64,000 nucleotides of DNA from Caulobacteraceae bacterium (GTDB taxonomy: Bacteria; Pseudomonadota; Alphaproteobacteria; Caulobacterales; Caulobacteraceae), in NCBI GenBank assembly GCA_019695035.1, contig JAIBAU010000003.1:124001-188000 (forward strand), in the 5' to 3' direction. The notes beneath the pieces were generated by a model. It saw only the letters and a list, made by a program, of their open reading frames with translations. It was not told the DNA's origin and made no database searches. The position numbers and the translations under genes were made by a program. Each line of letters starts with the position of its first letter. The first letter of the stretch is position 1. Of the stretch, positions 57,593 through 64,000 are shown piece by piece.

Positions 57593-59049
57593 GCCCGCAG
57601 CCCTTTCATCTCACCCAGGATCGAACGCACTCCGTCGGCCTCGAAGCTGGCGACGGGGTAGGCGCAGTAGTCCGCCGCGTAGTAGGCGCTGGGGCGATGG
57701 TTCCCGGAGGCGCCCAGGCCGCCGAAGGGCATGTCGCCGGCCGCGCCGGTGGTCGGACGGTTCCAGTTCACCACACCAGCCTGGCTGCGGTCGAGGAAGG
57801 CCTCCCACAGGGCCGGATCATCGGAGATCAGTCCGGCCGAAAGGCCGAACCGGGTGTCATTGGCCCGCACGACGGCGTCGTCGAAGTCGGCGACGCGCCA
57901 GGCCTGGATCAGGGGCGCGAAGATCTCCTCGTCCGGGGTGTTCTCGACCAGGGTCATGTCGAACAGCCCGGGTCGGACCCAGGCCCCCGTCGGGCCTTCG
58001 ATAGGCTCGAACGGACGGATGACGCGGGCGCCGCGCGCGTGCACGGTGGCCTGGTTCAGCGCGCGCTCGGCGGCGACCGACGACACCAGCGGACCCATGT
58101 AGGGCTCTGGGTCGGAGTCCCACTTGCCGATCAGCAGTCGGTCGGACAGCGCCGCAACGGCCTCGAGAATGGCGTCGCCGTCCGGACCATCGCGCACGAT
58201 CAGGCGGCGCGCGCACGAGCATCGCTGCCCCGTCGTCACGTAGGAGGACTGGACCACCAGGCTGGCGATGGCTTCGGGGTCGCCGTCCCACGCGATCAGC
58301 GGGTTGTTGCCCCCCAGCTCCAGCGCCAGGATCACGTGCGGGTCATCGGCGAACTTGCGGCGGAAATAGGCGCCGGCCCCGGCCGAACCGGTGAAAAGGA
58401 GGGCGTCGATTTTCTGGTCCAGCAGGGCCGCGCCCGTCGGCTGGGCTCCCTGCAGCAGGTTGACCACGCCGTGCGGCGCGCCGGCCTCTTCCAGGCACTC
58501 GACCAGCAGCTGACCGGCCATCGGCGTTTCTTCCGAGGGCTTGAAGACGATGGTGTCGCCGGCCAGCAGAGCCGGGACGATGTGCCCGTTGGGCAGGTGG
58601 CCAGGGAAGTTGTAGGGGCCGAGCACGGCGGCGACGCCGTGCGGCTTGTGGCGCAACACGGCGCGGCCGAAGCCGGTCGCAGCCTCCCGTTCGCCGGTGC
58701 GTTCGGCGTAGGCCCGGATCGAGATGTCGATCTTGCCCTGCATGGAGGCCAGCTCCTGCCGGGTCTCCCACAGCGCCTTGCCGGTCTCGCGGCTGATGGC
58801 GCGGGCGTAGTCGTCGGCGCGCGCGGACAGGGCCGCCTTGTAGCGGGTGACCACGTCGATGCGGTCCGCGCGCGGTCGCCGGGACCAGTCCTCGAACGCC
58901 CGGCGGGCCGCGGTCACGGCGTCGGCGGCGTCCTCCTCAGTGGCGGAGCGTCCCTCCCAGACCGCGTCTCCGGTGGCCGGGTCGATGGACTGGAACGTCT
59001 CACCGGCCCCGTCGCGCCAGCGTCCGTCGACAAAGATACGCCCGATCAC
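57589..59049 (-). CDS. astD: N-succinylglutamate 5-semialdehyde dehydrogenase
   Basis: AST-pathway aldehyde dehydrogenase, 486 residues. The NAD-site block GPYNFPGHLPNGHIVPAL, catalytic Glu in LELGGNNPL and nucleophilic Cys in TGQRCSCARR identify AstD. The GTG giving MIGRIFVDGRWRDG overlaps the astA stop (GTGA). The intact ATG-like frame upstream is shadow of astA. Confidence 0.95.
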   Translation of the reverse strand: MIGRIFVDGRWRDGAGETFQSIDPATGDAVWEGRSATEEDAADAVTAARRAFEDWSRRPRADRIDVVTRYKAALSARADDYARAISRETGKALWETRQELASMQGKIDISIRAYAERTGEREAATGFGRAVLRHKPHGVAAVLGPYNFPGHLPNGHIVPALLAGDTIVFKPSEETPMAGQLLVECLEEAGAPHGVVNLLQGAQPTGAALLDQKIDALLFTGSAGAGAYFRRKFADDPHVILALELGGNNPLIAWDGDPEAIASLVVQSSYVTTGQRCSCARRLIVRDGPDGDAILEAVAALSDRLLIGKWDSDPEPYMGPLVSSVAAERALNQATVHARGARVIRPFEPIEGPTGAWVRPGLFDMTLVENTPDEEIFAPLIQAWRVADFDDAVVRANDTRFGLSAGLISDDPALWEAFLDRSQAGVVNWNRPTTGAAGDMPFGGLGASGNHRPSAYYAADYCAYPVASFEADGVRSILGEMKGLRA

Positions 59050-60056
59050 GGCATCACCCTCACCATGTCGCCGTCCCTGACCTTCAGGGCGTCGGCGGTT
59101 TCGGCGCTGATGTAGGCGTGTTCGGCGGCCAGTTCGACCACCGCGCGGGTAGCCAGGAAGCCGTTGATGCGGTTGGCGGAGATGAGGGTGCTGTGCCCCT
59201 CCGGGTCGGTTTCGATGGAGACCGGGACGGCGCGGCTGTCCTTCACGGTGCGGATGGCGTCGCGGTGGCAGGCGACCGTCGGCCCGGCGTCGAAGACGTC
59301 GACCAGACCGATCTCGCGGAAGCCTTCCTTCTCCAGCAGCATCTTGGCCGGCACGGTCTCCTTCTGGACGTGGCCGATGACCTTGCGGGCGTCCTCGTGC
59401 AGCAGGTTCTCGTAGAGCGGATGGTGGGGGCAGAGGTCGAAGATGAACTGTCCGTCGGTCGATCCCGACAGCTCGTCGGCCCGCGCGAAGGTGAGCGGGA
59501 AGAACTTGGACGTCACGTGCTCCCAGAAGGGCGAATTGTTGTTGTCGTCGACTACGCCGCGCAGCTCGGCCAGGACCCACTCCGAGAATCGATGCGGTTC
59601 GGCGGCGATGAGCAGATAGCGCGAGCGGGCCAGCAGCGATCCCGCCCCGTCCGCGCGCTTGTGCGGCTTGAGGAACAGCGAGCCCACCTCGGACCAGCCG
59701 CGGCACTCGTTGACCCACAGCAGGGCGGGCTGGTCGACGCGTTCGGTCAGGACGTCGGAGACGTGGTAGTGCGAGAAGGTGACCCGGCGGAACGAGGCGA
59801 ACGGGCGCTTGACGCCCACCGCCGCCTTCACCCCGGCGATACCGTTGATCTCGCCGGTCTCGGTGTCCTCCATCATCAGGGTGTACCAGCAGTCCTGCGT
59901 CGGCAGGGTCCCGGCGAAGCTGCCTTCGGCGACCTCGAGGCGCTTGCGCAGGGTGGGCTCATCCTCGGGCAGGCTGGTGAAGCCGGGGCCGGACTCCTGC
60001 GCCAGGGTCATCAGGGCGTCGTAGTCGCCAGCCCTCGCAGGGCGCACTACCAGCAT
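59046..60056 (-). CDS. astA: arginine N-succinyltransferase
   Basis: First AST step, succinyl-CoA plus arginine to N2-succinylarginine. It has 336 residues, GNAT-like AstA fold. Typical blocks: MLVVRPARAGDYDALMTLA, WYTLMMEDTETGEINGIAG, NECRGWSEVGSLFL and FFPLTFARADELSG. The ATG giving MLVVRPA is chosen; only one base separates it from the stop of the M20 gene. A single copy is present, in contrast to the aruF/aruG pair of pseudomonads. Confidence 0.95.
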   Translation of the reverse strand: MLVVRPARAGDYDALMTLAQESGPGFTSLPEDEPTLRKRLEVAEGSFAGTLPTQDCWYTLMMEDTETGEINGIAGVKAAVGVKRPFASFRRVTFSHYHVSDVLTERVDQPALLWVNECRGWSEVGSLFLKPHKRADGAGSLLARSRYLLIAAEPHRFSEWVLAELRGVVDDNNNSPFWEHVTSKFFPLTFARADELSGSTDGQFIFDLCPHHPLYENLLHEDARKVIGHVQKETVPAKMLLEKEGFREIGLVDVFDAGPTVACHRDAIRTVKDSRAVPVSIETDPEGHSTLISANRINGFLATRAVVELAAEHAYISAETADALKVRDGDMVRVMP

Positions 60057-60057
60057 G

Positions 60058-61314
60058 TCAGGCTCCGGTCCGCAGTTGCTTGAGCGCGGGGCCGTCAATT
60101 TCCCCGCTGGCCAGCTTCATCAGGATCAGCGCCGACAGCTGTGCGCGCTCCACGAAGCTTTCGGGCCACGCATATTCGTTGTCGGAGTGGATGTCTCCCC
60201 CCCGTACGCCAAGGGTATCGATATTCGGCAACCCCGCGGCGTGAAGGTTGTTGCCCTCGCAGACGCCCCCGGAAGGCTGCCAGCGGATCGGCTGGCCCAG
60301 CAGGTCCCCGACTTCCTTGACCGCGGCGAAGAGCGCCTGTTGCGAGGCGTCCATCGGTTTGGGCGGACGGGTGAAGCCGCCGTGCAGCGACACCTCGAGT
60401 CCGTGCTGGCCGGTCAGGGGCTCGGCCACGACGATCTTCTCGATCTGGTTCTTGACCCAGTCGGCGCCGGCCCGGCTGGGAACGCGGACATTGAAGCGGA
60501 CCACGGCGTTATCCGGGACGACGTTCAGCGGCGAGCCGCCGGCGATGGCGGCGACGTTGACGGTGACTCCCTCGTACTGACCGTTCAGGGCGTGCAGGGC
60601 GCGGGCGATGTCCGCGGCGCCGACCACGGCGTTTCGGCCTGAGGCGAAGTCGCGCCCGGCATGGGCGGCCTTGCCCTTCACCAGCACATGGAAATTGCCG
60701 GATCCCTTGCGTTCGCCCGCCAGGGTGCCGTCGGACAGGGCGGGTTCGTAGGTCAGTCCGACATGGCCAAGCTTGCCCAGTTCCGCCAGCAGGGGCGCGG
60801 AGCCCTGGGACCCGATCTCCTCGTCAGGCGAGAGCAGGACCCGGTAGCCGACCTGATCCTTGCGGGGGTGGGCCTCGAAGGCCTCGAGGGCGGCCAGGAA
60901 GGCGGAAATGCCGCCCTTCATGTCGGCGATGCCGGGCCCATTGAGGGCGCCGTCGGCGCGGGTGACGACAGTCTGGAAGCTGTGGGACCTGGGAAAGACG
61001 GTGTCGTAGTGGCCGGTCAGGATGACCTGAACGGGAGCGTCCGGGCGAACCGTCAGCTGCAGGGCGTCGCCGTGCGGATCAATGCGGATATCGCCATTGT
61101 CGGCGACCGCCCGCGCCCCCTCGAGCGGAAGGCTCTCGACGACGCCGGGGAAGGCCTCCAGCACCGGCTCCAACACCGCGGCCATGGCCTTCAGGCCGTC
61201 GAGATTCCGGCTGCCGGAATTGATCGCGCACCAGGCCACGGCGCGATCCACGATGGCTGCGTCCCGGTCGGCGATGGCGTCGAGGACGGTCTGGTCTTCC
61301 GGCAGAATCCGCAT
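60058..61314 (-). CDS. M20 family metallohydrolase, first gene of the AST operon
   Basis: A 418-residue zinc hydrolase of the ArgE/DapE/carboxypeptidase G2 group. Metal-site motifs: GHYDTVFP (His, Asp), GPGIADMKGG (bridging Asp), SPDEEIGSQGS (catalytic Glu pair), a dimerisation domain with KGKAAHAGRDF, and a final His in GGDIHSDNEY. Position one base upstream of astA, with astD and astB following and no astE nearby, makes deacylation of N-succinylglutamate a reasonable hypothesis. It might instead cleave other N-acyl amino acids. Confidence 0.9.
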   Translation of the reverse strand: MRILPEDQTVLDAIADRDAAIVDRAVAWCAINSGSRNLDGLKAMAAVLEPVLEAFPGVVESLPLEGARAVADNGDIRIDPHGDALQLTVRPDAPVQVILTGHYDTVFPRSHSFQTVVTRADGALNGPGIADMKGGISAFLAALEAFEAHPRKDQVGYRVLLSPDEEIGSQGSAPLLAELGKLGHVGLTYEPALSDGTLAGERKGSGNFHVLVKGKAAHAGRDFASGRNAVVGAADIARALHALNGQYEGVTVNVAAIAGGSPLNVVPDNAVVRFNVRVPSRAGADWVKNQIEKIVVAEPLTGQHGLEVSLHGGFTRPPKPMDASQQALFAAVKEVGDLLGQPIRWQPSGGVCEGNNLHAAGLPNIDTLGVRGGDIHSDNEYAWPESFVERAQLSALILMKLASGEIDGPALKQLRTGA

Positions 61315-61360
61315 GCGGCGACCGTAGCCGGGCGGGCAGGGCGTCTCAAGGCGAGCAGCG

Positions 61361-61603
61361 CTATCCGGGCGAAACCGCGCGCAGGCCCACGACGACCACG
61401 GCGGCCAAGGCGACCGCCAGGATCACCGCCTCGAAGGCGACGTGTCCCCAGAAAGCGCCCGGCTGGTCCGCGCGGTGGTAGACCCGGTCCCCGCTGGCCT
61501 TGATCGATCCGCTGCGCCAGGCCTTCAACAGGGTGCGGGCCGATGCGGCCCCGAACAGGGCGGCGGCGGCCAGAAGGATGAGGTCGATCGCGGTCTGGTT
61601 CAT
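61361..61603 (-). CDS. small two-span membrane protein
   Basis: An 80-residue protein with spans TAIDLILLAAAALFGAAS and FEAVILAVALAAVVVVGL, and a polar loop containing GDRVYHRADQPGAFWGHV. It lies five bases downstream of the tamB stop and is probably cotranscribed with it. Function unknown; similar small proteins follow other genes in Caulobacterales. Confidence 0.72.
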   Translation of the reverse strand: MNQTAIDLILLAAAALFGAASARTLLKAWRSGSIKASGDRVYHRADQPGAFWGHVAFEAVILAVALAAVVVVGLRAVSPG

Positions 61604-61608
61604 CAAGC

Positions 61609-64000
61609 CTATCGCTTCTGGCGACCTTCGTTACGGCGGTCCCCGCGCCGATCGTCGCGGCGCTCCTCGCGCCGCCAGCGGATGGAGAGCTTGGCGTCGC
61701 CCTGGCCGCCGATGCGGCTGACCACCGCGAGATTGCGGCGCACCCGCCACTCCACCTGCACAGCCTGGCTCTCGCGACCGCCGCCGATGACCTCGAAGTA
61801 AATGTTATCATTGATGTACTTGCCTCCGGCCACGGTCATTCCGTACTGGTCCGAACCGAAGGCAAGGCGGTCGAGACCGGCCAACTGGCGGATATTGCCG
61901 ATGACGTCGAGGCCCCCGCCGCCGGCGAGGCTGGCTACCGAAGAGGCGAGCTGGGCCGCCTCGACGCCCGACAGTTGGGAGGCCGACCGGCCGAACAGGA
62001 TCTGGGCCAGGATCTCGTCCTGCGGCAGCACGGGCGAGGAGGTCAGCGACAGCACCGGCTTGGCCGCCGTTCCCGTGATGCGGATCACCGCGGTCAGGGC
62101 TGGGTCCTCGCGTATGGCGCGCAGGTCGAGGCGGATGTTCTCGGGCTTCGTCGACAAGGTGACATAGCCGCGCTCGTCGAAGGTGAAGCGCTTGCCTGCG
62201 AACTCGTAGGTGCCCCGGATGATGCGCGCCTCGCCGACAATCAGCGGATCGGCGGACGAGCCGGTCACCTGGGCGTTGAGGGAAAACTCCACGTCGAGGC
62301 CGCGGCCCTGCAGGATCACATTCCGGCGCGCCTTCAGCTTGACGTCCAGCAGGACGCCGGGGCCGCGGGTGACGCGGGGCTGGTCGATGTCGGCCTCACG
62401 GATGGGACGGTTGATCTCGGTGACCTCCATCCGGACCACGCCCGAGGGCGTGGGCGGATTGGGAGCGATCTCCGCGCGGGTGACGGTCAGGTCGCCGGTG
62501 ACGCGCAATTGCCCGTTGGAGGCGCGCTCCAGCTTGATGGGGCCCGAGGCGCGCGCGGTGGCCATGTCGTTGTCGACGACCTCGAAGCCCTTCAGCTGCA
62601 ATGTGAAGGACGAGGCCCCGCCAGAGCGGAATTCGATCCGGCCCTCGCCCGTGACCGTGCCCGGCTCGTCAGCGCGGCCGTCGTTGGCCGAGAAGCCCGA
62701 GATGATCGCCGCCTGGCGATCGAACACCATGTTGGCGGTGAGCCCGCGCAGTGTCAGTCCCGAAGCGACGTCGTCGAAGCGGCCCTCGGTGATCGCGCCC
62801 CGCCCGTTGATGAGGGGGTCCTTCAGCGTCCCCGCCAGGGTTCCCGAGGCGTCGACGTTGCCGCCCAGGGAACGGTCCCCGCCCAGCAGCAGGTCCCAGA
62901 CCGGCTTGACCTGGCCCTTGATGGAGAAGCTGCCGCTCATCGGCTCGGTGCGGTTGATGGCCAGGTGGAGCGGCGCCGCGGAGGCGACGACCGGCAGATC
63001 CAGATTGGTCTCGGCGCGCAGGCCGCCCTCGTCGAAGGCCGAGGCCTGCAGGCGCAGGCGGGAATCCGTAAGCTGGGCCTTGATCGCGCCGTCGACCGCG
63101 AGGTTGCGCGGGCCGTCGGTGGAGCGCGCGTCGTCAATGGTGGCGTCGAGGCTGCCGCCCAGGGTCGCGCCGCGGCCGTTGAGGATCAGCACCCCGTTGA
63201 TCTTGCCGCCCAGGTCTTCGCCGATGGCGGCCAGGTCGACCCCGGTCAGGTCCGCCCGGGCGTCGAAGCCGCCTCCCGTCTGATGCGCCGTGGCCAGCAA
63301 GCGTCCGTTGGCGAACCCGAGGTCCAGCCGCGCCAGACGATCGGGCCCGTTGAAGGTGAACTGCATGGGAGACAGGGTCCGGAAGTCCGCGCGCCGGACC
63401 CGGCCCTGGCCCTCCAGGGTGAAGCTCTGGGTCGCGCCGGTCCGCATGTAGACGCCTTCACCCTCGAACTTGATCGGCGGGGCCCCCGCTACGTCTGCGG
63501 ACACCAGGAAAGGCAGGCGGGCCAGTGTCCCCTTGCCCGACAGGCGCAGGGCGCGGAAGCGGTAGCCCGACCCCTTCAGGCGCAGGTTCTCGCCGGTGAC
63601 GTCGATGATGGCGGACGCGTCGGCGGGACCGTCGGTCAGCTTGATGCGACCGGCCGCGAAACCGCTCTCGATGAAGGCGCCGGGCTGGGCGCGGAACAGG
63701 ATGTCTGCGCTGGAGGGATTGCGCCCCCTCAGGGCCAGGGACCCCTGGGCGGTCAGACCGCCGGCGTTGACGAACATCTCGTCGAGGCGGACGCCGTCGC
63801 CGACGAACCGGAACGCGGCGCGACCTTCGGCGGGGCCGTAGTTCGAGCCCGCGGTGACGGCGATGCGGCCGTCGTAGGCCCTCGCCTCCTTGTGGAAGGC
63901 CAGGATGACGTCCGCGTTGGTGAGAACCATCTGGCCCAGGTCAATCTGGTCGAACCGCGCCTTGAGGTCTGCGCGCGGCTCCGAGAAAGTGCCGGTCAGG
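61609..64000 (-). CDS. tamB: translocation and assembly module protein TamB, 5' end beyond window
   Basis: About 797 C-terminal residues of a long beta-helical envelope-spanning AsmA-like protein that helps outer-membrane protein assembly or lipid transport. The frame is open to the window edge. Visible: repetitive beta segments (GSLDATIDDARSTDGPRN; SGTLAGTLKDPLINGRGAI), then the conserved DUF490 end (LDVKLKARRNVILQGRGLDV, GTYEFAGKRFTFDERGYV, SSPVLPQDEILAQILFGRS, EVIGGGRESQAVQVEWRVRRN in pieces) and a basic tail RREERRDDRRGDRR. TamA is not in the window. Confidence 0.93.
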   Translation of the reverse strand, partial: LTGTFSEPRADLKARFDQIDLGQMVLTNADVILAFHKEARAYDGRIAVTAGSNYGPAEGRAAFRFVGDGVRLDEMFVNAGGLTAQGSLALRGRNPSSADILFRAQPGAFIESGFAAGRIKLTDGPADASAIIDVTGENLRLKGSGYRFRALRLSGKGTLARLPFLVSADVAGAPPIKFEGEGVYMRTGATQSFTLEGQGRVRRADFRTLSPMQFTFNGPDRLARLDLGFANGRLLATAHQTGGGFDARADLTGVDLAAIGEDLGGKINGVLILNGRGATLGGSLDATIDDARSTDGPRNLAVDGAIKAQLTDSRLRLQASAFDEGGLRAETNLDLPVVASAAPLHLAINRTEPMSGSFSIKGQVKPVWDLLLGGDRSLGGNVDASGTLAGTLKDPLINGRGAITEGRFDDVASGLTLRGLTANMVFDRQAAIISGFSANDGRADEPGTVTGEGRIEFRSGGASSFTLQLKGFEVVDNDMATARASGPIKLERASNGQLRVTGDLTVTRAEIAPNPPTPSGVVRMEVTEINRPIREADIDQPRVTRGPGVLLDVKLKARRNVILQGRGLDVEFSLNAQVTGSSADPLIVGEARIIRGTYEFAGKRFTFDERGYVTLSTKPENIRLDLRAIREDPALTAVIRITGTAAKPVLSLTSSPVLPQDEILAQILFGRSASQLSGVEAAQLASSVASLAGGGGLDVIGNIRQLAGLDRLAFGSDQYGMTVAGGKYINDNIYFEVIGGGRESQAVQVEWRVRRNLAVVSRIGGQGDAKLSIRWRREERRDDRRGDRRNEGRQKR

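Overview
The window is a dense, GC-rich chromosomal segment of an alphaproteobacterium, most likely a Caulobacteraceae member (Caulobacter or Phenylobacterium type). The pointers are a circularly permuted two-piece tmRNA gene whose tag begins ANDNF, an alphaproteobacterial-type SspB, several flagellin genes beside a FlaEY-like protein with sigma54-type promoter elements, the small families DUF4169, DUF2171 and the RHH_4 ribbon-helix-helix, and core gene sequences (gyrA, ligA, prmA, ssb) of alphaproteobacterial type. Species cannot be fixed from the sequence alone. No prophage, CRISPR array, insertion sequence, rRNA or conventional tRNA was found.

Layout. 1-12.6 kb: end of ligA, a methyltransferase, an aldo/keto reductase, an aminopeptidase P-type peptidase, prmA, a histone H1-like Lys/Ala/Pro repeat protein, a PaiB-type FMN protein, an O-antigen-ligase-type membrane protein and a UvrD-type helicase. 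12.6-22.5 kb: small envelope proteins, a type III polyketide synthase translationally coupled to an isoprenylcysteine-methyltransferase-like protein, a DMT exporter, fumC coupled to a Sel1/2-oxoglutarate oxygenase, and a membrane-bound winged-helix regulator with an ankyrin-like C-terminus. 22.0-30.4 kb: a RusA-like resolvase, a serine hydrolase, a C13 (caspase-like) peptidase, sspB, the tmRNA gene flanked by two paralogous small secreted proteins, miaA, mrp and folA. 30.7-33.4 kb is the most accessory-looking part and lies between folA and thyA: a DUF2846-like membrane protein, a HEPN-like protein, two tiny genes, a strong orphan terminator and a decayed MASE1 sensor kinase. 33.4-40 kb: thyA and a flagellar cluster (two flagellins, FlaG, FlaEY-like protein) with a sigma54 promoter and three palindromic activator-like sites in one divergent control region. 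40-55 kb: two Cys-containing small proteins, ssb, a saccharopine-dehydrogenase-like protein, EamA and atypical Nramp transporters, a lipoprotein with a toxin-like C-terminus, sodC, gyrA, coaD, three tandem secreted cyclophilins and a Ppx/GppA phosphatase. 55-64 kb: hspQ, phhA, an arginine succinyltransferase (AST) operon astA-astD-astB headed by an M20 hydrolase, and the C-terminal part of tamB.

Functional links. The tmRNA and the ClpXP adaptor SspB, which act together in ribosome rescue and degradation of tagged proteins, are encoded about 0.6 kb apart. The AST operon carries no astE or astC, and the M20 hydrolase in first position is a candidate for the missing desuccinylase. Flagellin expression appears to use sigma54 with an upstream enhancer array of the FlbD/ftr kind. 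Possible LexA boxes lie before ssb and uvrD. These regulatory readings are inferences from motif shape and position; no alignments or database searches were run.
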